A stretch of DNA of 21,798 nucleotides from JALHUB01 sp050010555 (lineage in GTDB: Bacteria; Chloroflexota; Dehalococcoidia; DSTF01; JALHUB01), in NCBI GenBank assembly GCA_050010555.1, contig JBEKKV010000042.1, positions 1 through 21,798 on the forward strand, read 5' to 3'. The notes under the pieces are model-generated. The model did no database searches. It had not been told where the DNA came from and saw only the letters and a program-made list of their open reading frames with translations. The position numbers were made by a program, and so were the translations under genes. This document shows, piece after piece, positions 1 to 7,240 of the stretch. The number at the start of each line of letters is the position of its first letter. Position 1 is the stretch's first letter.

Positions 1-216
1 AGCCACGGGACGGGTCGCTGGTACCTGGTGGAGCCGATGTCGCTGGCGTCGGTGGCGGCCGGCGCGGACGGGCTGATGGTGGAGATCCATCCCGATCCGG
101 ACCGCGCGCTCTCCGACGGCGCCCAGAGCCTGACGTTTGCCAACTTCGCGCACTTGATGGACGGCGTTCGGGCGTTGAGTGAAGCGGTGCGGCGGCCGCT
201 GGCTCGCGTCCAGTGA
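1..216 (+). CDS. aroF: 3-deoxy-7-phosphoheptulonate (DAHP) synthase, C-terminal part
   Basis: This is the last 71 residues of a class I DAHP synthase of the AroF (KDO8P-synthase-like) type; the start lies left of the window. The enzyme condenses phosphoenolpyruvate with erythrose 4-phosphate, the first step of the shikimate pathway. The visible part reads SHGTGRWYLVEPMSLASVAA, then GADGLMVEIHPDPDRALSDG and a QSL motif, which is the conserved C-terminal barrel signature with the metal-binding His and Glu. The reading frame is open from base 1. Its TGA stop overlaps a GTG that begins the open frame of scpA, so the two genes are probably cotranscribed. Family assignment is firm; regulation cannot be judged because the N-terminal end is missing. 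Confidence 0.9.
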   Translation, partial: SHGTGRWYLVEPMSLASVAAGADGLMVEIHPDPDRALSDGAQSLTFANFAHLMDGVRALSEAVRRPLARVQ

Positions 217-272
217 AGCAATACGGGAGAATGAGGGCCTCGGCGACAGAATCGTCCGGGGCCCTCAGCGCC

Positions 273-995
273 ATGTATGAGCTCAAGCTGCCCTACTTCG
301 AAGGCCCTCTCGATCTTCTCCTTCACCTAATCGAGAAGGACGAGCTCGACATAACTACCGTTTCCCTCGTCCAGGTGACCGACCAGTACCTGTCGCAACT
401 GCACTCCTGGGAGCAGATAAACCTGGACGCGCTCTCCGACTTCGTCTCCATCGGCGCGAAGCTCATCTACCTGAAATCGCGCGCGCTCCTGCCGCGTCCG
501 CCGACGGAGGCGGAGCAGGCAGAAGAGGAGGCGGTGGGCCGCGAGCTGACGGAGATGCTGCAGGAGTACAAGCGCTTCAAGGACGTCGCGCTGGCGCTAC
601 GGGAGATCGAGGACGAGGGGCTGCACGCGTATCGCCGCAACGCGCCGCCGCCGGACGTGCCACTGCCCTCCGGCCTTGACAAGGTGACGCTGGACAAGCT
701 GATGGCGCTCTTCCGCGACGCCATGACCCGTCAGCCGTCGGAGCCGGTCGCGGCGATCCCCCGCGACATTGTCTCGGTGAAGGAGAAGGTACGGGAGATC
801 GAGTCGGCGCTGCAGGAGACGGGACAGGTGAGCTTTCGGCGGCTGGTGCTGGCCTGTCGCTCGCGCATCGAAGTCATCGTTTCCTTCCTGGCGGTGCTGG
901 AGCTGATCAAGGCGGGCCGCGTCTGGGGTCAGCAGGAAGAGCTTTTTGGCGACATTTCGCTTGTCGCCATCGGGGCGGCAGCCAGCGACGAATAG
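273..995 (+). CDS. scpA: Segregation and condensation protein A (ScpA kleisin)
   Basis: ScpA is the kleisin subunit that bridges the two SMC heads and recruits ScpB in the bacterial condensin complex. From the ATG at 273 the protein is 240 residues, normal for the family. The N-terminal SMC-binding helix region is classical (YELKLPYFEGPLDLLLHLI), the middle is acidic and helical (EAEQAEEEAVGRELTEMLQE), and the C-terminal winged helix covers about residues 175-235. The frame is open further upstream, with a GTG at 213 overlapping the aroF stop and an ATG at 231, but neither has a well-placed ribosome site and both add a non-homologous tail. I chose 273 because homologues begin at this point. 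The usual partner gene scpB does not follow; the next gene is convergent. Confidence 0.93.
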   Translation: MYELKLPYFEGPLDLLLHLIEKDELDITTVSLVQVTDQYLSQLHSWEQINLDALSDFVSIGAKLIYLKSRALLPRPPTEAEQAEEEAVGRELTEMLQEYKRFKDVALALREIEDEGLHAYRRNAPPPDVPLPSGLDKVTLDKLMALFRDAMTRQPSEPVAAIPRDIVSVKEKVREIESALQETGQVSFRRLVLACRSRIEVIVSFLAVLELIKAGRVWGQQEELFGDISLVAIGAAASDE

Positions 996-1017
996 CGGCG
1001 GTCGGGCGCGAACCCCG

Positions 1018-1848
1018 TCAGAGGTGCGCGTCGAGCCAGCGCACGATGTCCACAAGTACTTCTTCTCGCCCGATGTCGTTGTGCGCTTCGTGGAAGCGGC
1101 CGGGGTAGACTTTCAGCTCCTTGTCCGCCGAGCTTATCTGATCGAAGAGGCGGCGTGAGCCGTTGGGCGAGACGATCCGGTCGTCGCCGCCGTGGAGCAG
1201 CAGAACGGGGAGCTTGATTTCCGCCGCGCGCGACTTTACCCGGTCGATGGCCGCCAGGAACTCCATGCCCCAGCGCAAGCTCGACTGACTATTCACCAAC
1301 GGATCGGTATCGTACGCCTGCACGACGGCGGGGTCGCGGGACACCCCCGCGCCGCCGAACTTCCACGTGGTCGACAGCGTCGGCCGTACGCGGGACAGCA
1401 CGCGCGCGATGGCGAGCTGGACCGGCTTCGTCACGTCGATGGGCTCCAGGGCCGCGCCACTGATGATCGCCCCGCGAAACGCGTCTGGGTGGAAGAGGAG
1501 GTAGTCCAACTCGATGACCGCGCCCATGCTGTGTCCGAAAAGGAAGAGCGGCAGGTCGGGCGCGTCCCGGCGGACCTGAGCCAGGAAGGCGTCGGTATCG
1601 TCACGGTACTCCTGCCAGGCGTTGATGTGGCCGCGCTGCCCGGCGGAGCGGCCGTGACCGCGGTGGTCGAAGCAGTAGACGGCGTAACCGTGCGGCGTGA
1701 GGTCGTCCGCCATGGCGGCGTAGCGGCCGCTGTGCTCGCGAACGCCGTGAATGATCGCCACAGCGCCTTTGGCTGTGCCGTCCGGCTTCCAGCACTGGCG
1801 GTAGAGGTCGATATCGCCGGCGCCTCTGAAAGTGCCTTCGCTTTGCAT
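1018..1848 (-). CDS. Alpha/beta hydrolase, monoacylglycerol lipase / lysophospholipase-like
   Basis: A 276-residue serine hydrolase of the Hydrolase_4 (monoacylglycerol lipase) type, probably cytoplasmic because no signal peptide is seen. The oxyanion loop is IIHGVREHSGRY near residue 34, the conserved FDHRGHGRSAGQRGHI block is near 60-75, and the nucleophile elbow is GHSMGA with Ser107. The acid is Asp222/223 in HGGDDRIV and the catalytic base is His253 in GRFHEAHND. This set matches lipases that cleave monoglycerides or lysophospholipids; the substrate is not proven. The start is supported by GGAGGT at 1856-1861 on the minus strand, 7 bases before the ATG. The gene is convergent with scpA and divergent from the sugar dehydrogenase, so it is a single transcription unit. 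Confidence 0.88.
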   Translation of the reverse strand: MQSEGTFRGAGDIDLYRQCWKPDGTAKGAVAIIHGVREHSGRYAAMADDLTPHGYAVYCFDHRGHGRSAGQRGHINAWQEYRDDTDAFLAQVRRDAPDLPLFLFGHSMGAVIELDYLLFHPDAFRGAIISGAALEPIDVTKPVQLAIARVLSRVRPTLSTTWKFGGAGVSRDPAVVQAYDTDPLVNSQSSLRWGMEFLAAIDRVKSRAAEIKLPVLLLHGGDDRIVSPNGSRRLFDQISSADKELKVYPGRFHEAHNDIGREEVLVDIVRWLDAHL

Positions 1849-1888
1849 GCGTTCTACCTCCGCGCATCGGAATTCCTCTGGCGATTAG

Positions 1889-1897
1889 AGCATAGCA
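1889..1897 (-). promoter_or_regulatory. Possible extended -10 promoter of the lipase-like gene
   Basis: On the minus strand this reads TGCTATGCT, an extended -10 element (TGnTATnnT type), about 41 bases before the start codon at 1848. No convincing -35 is seen upstream. The position suits a short leader that includes the GGAGGT ribosome site. Prediction only. Confidence 0.3.
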
Positions 1898-2089
1898 GCC
1901 CGCATCGTCTCCTGGAAGCCCGCTGCGGATCACGTCTTCTTCACGGCTGCGGTCGCCCGCTTCACGGGCCTTTCATGTCGTGCGAATAACATTCCTTTTT
2001 GAACGGGTCACTTCTTGGCAGCAGCGCGCGATTCGGTTGGGCGACGAGACGTGGCTCCTGACGACGCGGGTCCGAAAGGGACGTTTGAA

Positions 2090-3313
2090 GTGCCTTCGAA
2101 AAGCGCCGGAATCGTCGTAGCTGCGGCGGCGTGTGCGACGCTGCTTTCGTCGGCCTGCGGCAGCGGCGGCGGGTCGGCGACTGCAACATCGACGTCGACG
2201 CCACCGCCCACGTCCTCGCCTGCGACGCCTTCCGCCGTGCCATCGGCAAACACCCCCGCGGAGAACGGCTACCGTCTCGTCCCAACGTTGCCCCAGGCCG
2301 CCTTCGACAAGATGCTCGGCTTCCAGACGATTCCGGGCAGCCCCAATGAGGCGGTGGTACTGACGCAGGGCGGCGTCATTTACCGCATCGCCCTCGACGG
2401 GAGCGTTCCGCCGGCGGTCTTCGGCGACGTGTCAGGCCTGATCATCCCGAATCCGGGCACCGAGGAAGGGCTGCTCGGTCTCGCCTTCTCGCCGCACTTC
2501 GAGTCGGACGGACGGGTCTTCGTCGACTACGTCGCCGGCAATCCGACGCGGGACGTGCTCGCGCGCTTCAACGTTAGCGGCGGGGCGATTGACGTGGGGA
2601 GCGAGCGCGTCATCCTGGAGGTGCCCGAGCCGTTCGACAATCACAAAGGGGGCCAGCTTGCCTTCGGGCCGGACGGCTACCTCTACTGGGGCCTCGGCGA
2701 CGGCGGCTCGGAGGGCGATCCGCAGCAGAACGGGCAGAAGCTCGATACGCTGTTATCGTCCATCCTTCGCCTCGACGTGTCCGGCGACGGCTACGTTGTT
2801 CCGCCGGACAACCCGTTTATCTCGGTCGCCGGCGCGCTGCCGGAGAAGTACGCGTACGGCCTCCGCAACCCGTGGCGGTTCAGCTTCGACCCCGCGACCG
2901 GCGATCTGTGGGCGGGCGACGTCGGTCAGGATAAGTGGGAGGAGATCGACCGTATCGTCGCCGGCGGCAACTACGGCTGGAGCATCATGGAAGGGCTGGA
3001 GTGCTATCGGACGCCGAACTGCGACCAGACGGGTCTGACGCTTCCTCGCGCCGTTTACGGCCACGACGTCGGCTGCGCTATTATCGGCGGCTACGTCTAC
3101 CGCGGCGCAGCGATGCCGGAGCTGGACGGGTGGTTCGTCTACGGCGACTACTGCAGCGGACGGGTGTGGGCGTTGGACACGCAGTCGAACAGCGCGCCGG
3201 TCCTCCTGGCGAACTCGGGCCATCCGATCACCTCGTTCGGAGTGCTGCCGAGTGGCGAGATCGTGGCGCTTAGCTTTGACAAGACGATCTACGCGCTCGA
3301 GCGCGCTCCCTGA
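2090..3313 (+). CDS. PQQ-dependent sugar dehydrogenase (soluble GDH / Hhip-like), lipoprotein
   Basis: A 407-residue protein of the glucose/sorbosone dehydrogenase family, a six-bladed beta-propeller that oxidises sugars to lactones with PQQ. I start at GTG 2090, 9 bases after GAAAGGG. This gives a compact lipoprotein signal (MPSKSAGIVV..., Cys23 after LLSSA, slightly off the ideal lipobox) followed by a Thr/Ser/Pro-rich spacer to about residue 55. The frame is open back to a TTG at 2015, but that would bury the signal peptide. Family signatures are plain: EEGLLGLAFSPHF, NHKGGQLAFGPDGYLYWGLG with the candidate catalytic His, YGLRNPWRFSFDP, GDVGQDKWEEID, NYGWSIMEG and a terminal YGDYCSGRVWAL. 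It is likely tethered outside the cell membrane. The true substrate may not be glucose, and no PQQ synthesis genes lie nearby. Confidence 0.88.
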   Translation: MPSKSAGIVVAAAACATLLSSACGSGGGSATATSTSTPPPTSSPATPSAVPSANTPAENGYRLVPTLPQAAFDKMLGFQTIPGSPNEAVVLTQGGVIYRIALDGSVPPAVFGDVSGLIIPNPGTEEGLLGLAFSPHFESDGRVFVDYVAGNPTRDVLARFNVSGGAIDVGSERVILEVPEPFDNHKGGQLAFGPDGYLYWGLGDGGSEGDPQQNGQKLDTLLSSILRLDVSGDGYVVPPDNPFISVAGALPEKYAYGLRNPWRFSFDPATGDLWAGDVGQDKWEEIDRIVAGGNYGWSIMEGLECYRTPNCDQTGLTLPRAVYGHDVGCAIIGGYVYRGAAMPELDGWFVYGDYCSGRVWALDTQSNSAPVLLANSGHPITSFGVLPSGEIVALSFDKTIYALERAP

Positions 3314-3329
3314 GAGGAAGGAGCACGAC

Positions 3330-3656
3330 ATGACGGGACAGGACCGCGGCCCGGACGCCAGGCGAATGGCGGAGCTCATCGGTTACCAGGAGGGATCGGT
3401 GGTTAGCCGCCAGCTAGTCAAGGGCGGCGGCGGCAACGTAACGCTGTTTGCCTTCGACAAGGACGAAGGTTTGACGGAGCATGCGTCGCCGTTCGACGCC
3501 TTGGTCTACGTGCTCGACGGCGAAGCGGAAGTGGCCATTGCCGGCCGGCCGTCGCGCCTGCACGCGGGCGACATGATCGTGATGCCGGCCAAGGAGCCGC
3601 ATGCCCTCAAGGCGCCATCCCGCTTCAAGATGCTGCTCGTCATGATCAAGCCGTGA
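3330..3656 (+). CDS. Small cupin-domain protein
   Basis: A 108-residue single-domain cupin. The ATG at 3330 is chosen because GGAAGGAG lies 8 bases upstream; an open frame extends back to 3252 but overlaps the end of the preceding gene. The core matches the two cupin motifs: VLDGEAEVAIAGRPSRLHAG (about residues 58-77) and PAKEPHALKAPSRFKMLL. Cupin motif 1 normally carries G(X)5HXH; here the first half reads LTEHASPFDALVYVLDG, so a single His and a final His in EPHAL remain as likely metal ligands. It sits 16 bases after the sugar dehydrogenase and should be cotranscribed. Such proteins bind small ligands or act as simple isomerases or dioxygenases; no specific reaction can be named. A strong palindrome follows the stop. 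Confidence 0.82.
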   Translation: MTGQDRGPDARRMAELIGYQEGSVVSRQLVKGGGGNVTLFAFDKDEGLTEHASPFDALVYVLDGEAEVAIAGRPSRLHAGDMIVMPAKEPHALKAPSRFKMLLVMIKP

Positions 3657-3682
3657 TCAGGCGGGCGTGGACCGAGAATCTT

Positions 3683-3710
3683 GTAGGGGCGCATAGCAGT
3701 GCGCCCCTAC
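3683..3710. terminator. Perfect 11-bp palindrome, terminator or REP-like element
   Basis: GTAGGGGCGCA (3683-3693) and TGCGCCCCTAC (3700-3710) are perfect inverted complements with the 6-base loop TAGCAG. It lies 26 bases after the cupin stop and could end that transcript, although no T-run follows. Palindromes with GTAGGGGCG / CGCCCCTAC arms are, as I recall, also common as dispersed intergenic repeats in several phyla including Chloroflexota, so a REP/MITE-like origin is possible. Confidence 0.6.
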
Positions 3711-3745
3711 GTGCAGCACCTTCGCTCACGATACGCTATTTCGCG

Positions 3746-3774
3746 TTGACAACCTGATCGGCCGATGGTTCAAT
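3746..3774 (+). promoter_or_regulatory. Promoter of the 2-oxoacid dehydrogenase operon
   Basis: A consensus -35 TTGACA (3746-3751) is followed after exactly 17 bases by TTCAAT (3769-3774), four of six matches to the -10 box. Transcription would start near 3781, giving a leader of about 70 bases before the lpdA start at 3850. It is the only clear sigma70-type site ahead of four tightly packed genes. Confidence 0.6.
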
Positions 3775-3849
3775 GGAAACGAGGCCAGCAATCGCAAAGC
3801 AGTGGAGTCCAGTAGCTGTCCTTAGTCAAGCGCTCCGGGAGGGAACCTC

Positions 3850-5262
3850 TTGGCGGAGTACGACGTAGCCATTATCGGCGGCGGGCCAGGCGGGTACGTC
3901 GCCGCGATCCGCGCCGGGCAACTCGGCCTCAAGACCGCGCTCATCGAAAAAGACCGCGTGGGCGGCGTCTGCCTCAACTGGGGCTGCATCCCCTCAAAGG
4001 CGCTCCTCACTAATGCCGAGCTCGTCCGCTTCGTCCAGCGCGGGCAGGAGTTCGGCATCGCCTGCGATAACCCGCGCTTCGACTTCGCCGCCGCCATAGA
4101 CCGCAGCCGTCAGGTCGTCGACCGTATGGTGAGCGGCGTGGAGTTCCTGCTTAAGAAGAACAAGGTGGACGTTATCGAGGGCGCGGGCATGCTCAAGAGC
4201 GCAAGCGAAGTTGCCGTCGAGCCGTCCGGCGACGTGGTGCAGGCGAAGAACGTCATCATCGCGAGCGGCGGCTTCGCGCGGACGCTGCCGGGCGTGCCGA
4301 TCGACGGTTCGACCGTGATGACGAGTCGCGAGGCGCTCGAGCTGCGACAGGCGCCGGAGAGCATCGCCATCGTCGGCGGCGGGCCCATCGGGGTCGAGTT
4401 CGCCTATCTGTACGCCAGCTACGGTTCCCGCGTCACTATCGTCGAGTTGCTCGACCGCCTGCTACCGCTGGAAGACGAGGATGTCTCCCGCCAGCTAGAG
4501 CGGTCCTTCAAGCAACAGGGTATCGAGTTTATGACGCGGGCGGAACTGAAGGAGCTGCGCGTTGAAAGCGGACGGGCGCGGCTCTCTGTGCGCGGCGCCG
4601 GCGAGGGGCGCGAGGTGAACGCCGAGAAAGCGCTCATCGCGGTCGGCTTCGGCGGCAGGAGCGACGGCATCGGGATCGAGGCGCTGGGCGTCGCGACCAA
4701 GCGGGGCTTCATCCAAGTCGACGACCGCATGAAGACGAACGTTCCCGGCGTCTACGCTATCGGCGACGTCACGGGGAAGCTCATGCTGGCGCACGTGGCG
4801 TCAGACCAGGGCATGATCGCCGTCGAGGACATCGCTGGCCTGGAGCCCGCGAAGCCTGACTACGTAAAGATGCCTCGTTGCACCTACTGTCAGCCACAGG
4901 TAGCGTCCTGCGGTCTCACGGAGGCCCAGGCGCGCGAACGCGGCTACCAGGTCACGACAGGGCGTTTCCCGTTCCGCGCCAACGGCAAGGCGATGGCGGG
5001 CGCTGACACAGACGGCTTTGTGAAGGTGGTCGCCGAGACCGACTACGGCGAGCTGCTTGGCGTCCACATTATCGGCGCCGAAGCGACGGACCTGATCGCC
5101 GAGGCGGCGCTCGCCCTGGCTATGGAAAGCACTCTCGACGACCTGACGCGCACGGTACACGCGCACCCAACTTTGTCGGAGGCGGTGAAAGAGGCCGCAC
5201 TGGCGGCCGGGGGCAAGGCCATCCACTTCTGGGCGGCGCCCTCGAGGGGGGAAGCGACATGA
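3850..5262 (+). CDS. lpdA: Dihydrolipoyl dehydrogenase (E3)
   Basis: A 470-residue flavoprotein disulfide reductase that reoxidises dihydrolipoamide on E2 with NAD+. The FAD site is IIGGGPGGYVAAIRAG at residues 8-23, the redox disulfide is Cys41/Cys46 in GGVCLNWGCIPSK, the NAD-binding fold has IVGGGPIGVEFAYLYASYG, and the second FAD motif is GVYAIGDVTG. The C-terminal interface has the catalytic pair His439-Glu444 in HAHPTLSEAVKEA. Length is normal. The start is a TTG at 3850, well supported by GGGAGGGA at 3837-3844. The stop overlaps the E1 alpha start by four bases (ATGA), so translation is coupled. E3 heads the operon, which is less common than having it last. It could also serve glycine cleavage or other 2-oxoacid complexes. 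Confidence 0.96.
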   Translation: MAEYDVAIIGGGPGGYVAAIRAGQLGLKTALIEKDRVGGVCLNWGCIPSKALLTNAELVRFVQRGQEFGIACDNPRFDFAAAIDRSRQVVDRMVSGVEFLLKKNKVDVIEGAGMLKSASEVAVEPSGDVVQAKNVIIASGGFARTLPGVPIDGSTVMTSREALELRQAPESIAIVGGGPIGVEFAYLYASYGSRVTIVELLDRLLPLEDEDVSRQLERSFKQQGIEFMTRAELKELRVESGRARLSVRGAGEGREVNAEKALIAVGFGGRSDGIGIEALGVATKRGFIQVDDRMKTNVPGVYAIGDVTGKLMLAHVASDQGMIAVEDIAGLEPAKPDYVKMPRCTYCQPQVASCGLTEAQARERGYQVTTGRFPFRANGKAMAGADTDGFVKVVAETDYGELLGVHIIGAEATDLIAEAALALAMESTLDDLTRTVHAHPTLSEAVKEAALAAGGKAIHFWAAPSRGEAT

Positions 5263-6263
5263 CAACAGTGAAAGCGCCAACGAAAGAGCAGGCCGGCTCG
5301 CCGGAAGAGTTTGTCGAGCTGCTGCGCCAGATGATGCTCATCCGTCGCTTCGAGGAGAAGTCGGCGGAGATGTACGCCCGCGGCCGCATCGCCGGCTTTC
5401 TGCATCTGTACATCGGCCAGGAGGCGACAGGTGTCGGCGCCATCGCCGCCGTTTCGTCCGATGACTATGTTGTCAGCCACTATCGCGACCACGGCCAGGC
5501 GCTCGCCCGCGGCCTCGACCCCAAAGCCGTCATGGCGGAGCTGTTCGGGCGCGTTACCGGCGTCAGCAAAGGGCGCGGCGGCTCTATGCACCTCTTCGAC
5601 GTCTCCCGGCACTTTATGGGTGGCTACGCTATTGTCGGCGGGCACCTGCCGGTCGCCTGTGGCCTCGCCTTTGCGAGCAAGCACCTGAAGACCGACCGCA
5701 TCGTCCTTTGCTTCTTCGGCGACGGCGCTGTGAACCAGGGGGAGTTTCATGAATCGCTCAACCTAGCCGCCGTTTGGTCGCTGCCGGTCGTCTTCCTGTG
5801 CGAGAACAACTTCTACGGCATGGGCACCCAGATCAGCCGCGTCTCCGCTGAGAGCGAAGTTTATCGCCGCGCCTGCGCCTACAACATGGCGGCCGAGAAG
5901 GTCGACGGCATGGACGTGCTGGCGGTCCGCGACCTGGTCCGGAAGGCGGCTCAGCATGCGCGCGAAGGAAAGGGTCCGTACTTCGTCGAATCGGTGACGT
6001 ATCGCTTTCGCGGGCACTCCATGGCGGACCCGGAGTTCTACCGGACGAAGGAGGAGGTGCAGCAATGGCGCGCGCGCGACCCGATTGTTCTGTTCGAACA
6101 GCGGCTGCGCGAATGGGGACTCATCGACGACGACGCCATCAAGCGCCTGCAGGATGAGATTGAGGCCGCAGTGAACGACGCGGCGCAATTTGCCGAAGAA
6201 AGCCCGTCGCCCGACCCTTCGACTCTCTACGACAATGTCTACAAGGAGCAGGGCGATGCCTGA
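5259..6263 (+). CDS. pdhA: Pyruvate (or acetoin) dehydrogenase E1 component, alpha subunit
   Basis: A 334-residue thiamine-diphosphate enzyme subunit that decarboxylates the 2-oxoacid together with E1 beta. The TPP/Mg2+ motif is GDG at residues 154-156, ending in the Asn pair of FLCENNFYGMG near 183. The active-site segments SHYRDHGQALARG and GRGGSMHLFD are intact. The ATG at 5259 overlaps the lpdA stop and has a purine-rich GAGGGGGGAA ribosome site. Sequence alone does not separate pyruvate from acetoin oxidation. The ENNFYGMGT segment and an E2 with a peripheral-subunit-binding domain favour pyruvate, whereas leading E3 and a downstream alpha/beta hydrolase are reminiscent of some acetoin operons. 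I favour pyruvate dehydrogenase. Confidence 0.92.
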   Translation: MTTVKAPTKEQAGSPEEFVELLRQMMLIRRFEEKSAEMYARGRIAGFLHLYIGQEATGVGAIAAVSSDDYVVSHYRDHGQALARGLDPKAVMAELFGRVTGVSKGRGGSMHLFDVSRHFMGGYAIVGGHLPVACGLAFASKHLKTDRIVLCFFGDGAVNQGEFHESLNLAAVWSLPVVFLCENNFYGMGTQISRVSAESEVYRRACAYNMAAEKVDGMDVLAVRDLVRKAAQHAREGKGPYFVESVTYRFRGHSMADPEFYRTKEEVQQWRARDPIVLFEQRLREWGLIDDDAIKRLQDEIEAAVNDAAQFAEESPSPDPSTLYDNVYKEQGDA

Positions 6264-7227
6264 GACAACTATCCGGGAGGCCCTCCGCCAAACTCTTAGA
6301 GAAGAGCTGCAGCAGGACGAGCGCATGGTCTTGATGGGTGAGGATATAGGCGCTTACGGCGGCTCCTACGGCGTCACGCGCGGCCTGCTGGAGGAGTTCG
6401 GCGAGGAGCGCGTCTACGACACGCCGATCTCGGAGTCGGTGGTCGTCGGCTGCGGCATCGGCGCGGCGATGGGAGGCGTTCGGCCCGTCATCGAGCTGAT
6501 GACCATCAACTTCAGCTTCCTTGCCTTCGACCAGATCATCAACAACGCCTCGAAGCTGCACTATATGTCCGGAGGACAGATAAACGTTCCGCTGGTCATC
6601 CGCATGGCCAGCGGCGGCGGCAGCCAGCTCGGCGCGCAGCACTCGCACGACCTGGCGGGCTGGTACGCGCACGTGCCGGGCCTCAAGGTCGCGACGCCGT
6701 CGACGCCCTACGACGCCCGCGGCCTCCTGAAGACGGCGCTGCGCGACGAGAATCCCGTCATCTTCGTCGAGCACACCGCGATCTACGGTCTTCGCGGCGA
6801 GGTGCCGGAGGAGGACTACGCGGTCCCGTTCGGGCAGGCGCAGGTGATTCGCGAAGGCGGCGACGTCACGCTTGTCGGCTACTCCGGCAGCGTTCATCAG
6901 GCGCTGCGGGCGGCGGATATGCTGGCCGGGCAGGATATGGACGCCGAAGTCCTCAACCTGCGCACTCTGCGCCCACTGGACGTGGACGGCATCGTCGACT
7001 CAGTCAAGAAGACCGGTCGCGCCATCGTCGTGGAGGACGACTGGCGCTTCGGCGGCTTTGCGGGCGAGATCGTCGCCCTCATCCAGGAGCGGGCCTTCGA
7101 CTACCTCGACGCGCCGGTCGCGCGAGTCTGCGGCGCCGACGTGCCGATGCCCTACGCCCACGAGCTGGAGGCGGCCGCCCTGCCCAGCGAGCAACAGATC
7201 GTCGACGCGGTGCTGGCCATGCGCTGA
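6256..7227 (+). CDS. pdhB: Pyruvate (or acetoin) dehydrogenase E1 component, beta subunit
   Basis: A 323-residue transketolase-like beta subunit that completes the E1 alpha2-beta2 active site. Landmarks are MPETTIREALRQTLREEL at the start, MGEDIGAYGGSYGVTRGLL, the YDTPISE block with the Glu that activates thiamine, and the SGGQINVPLVIRMASGGG and QHSHDLAGWYAHVPGLKV stretches. The C-terminal transketolase domain contains LRTLRPLDVDGIVDSVKKTG. The start at 6256 is preceded by AAGGAG at the right distance and lies inside the end of pdhA (8-base overlap). An open frame exists back to 6190 but would add 22 unrelated residues. It works with pdhA and passes the acyl group to lipoyl-E2. Confidence 0.94.
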   Translation: MPETTIREALRQTLREELQQDERMVLMGEDIGAYGGSYGVTRGLLEEFGEERVYDTPISESVVVGCGIGAAMGGVRPVIELMTINFSFLAFDQIINNASKLHYMSGGQINVPLVIRMASGGGSQLGAQHSHDLAGWYAHVPGLKVATPSTPYDARGLLKTALRDENPVIFVEHTAIYGLRGEVPEEDYAVPFGQAQVIREGGDVTLVGYSGSVHQALRAADMLAGQDMDAEVLNLRTLRPLDVDGIVDSVKKTGRAIVVEDDWRFGGFAGEIVALIQERAFDYLDAPVARVCGADVPMPYAHELEAAALPSEQQIVDAVLAMR

Positions 7228-7240
7228 GAGGAGGAGGACC

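Noticed and set aside
1955..1969. GCCCG-CTTCA-CGGGC stem between the lipase-like and sugar dehydrogenase genes
   Set aside because: The 5-bp stem lies in a divergent promoter region where a terminator is not expected, and it could be chance in GC-rich DNA.
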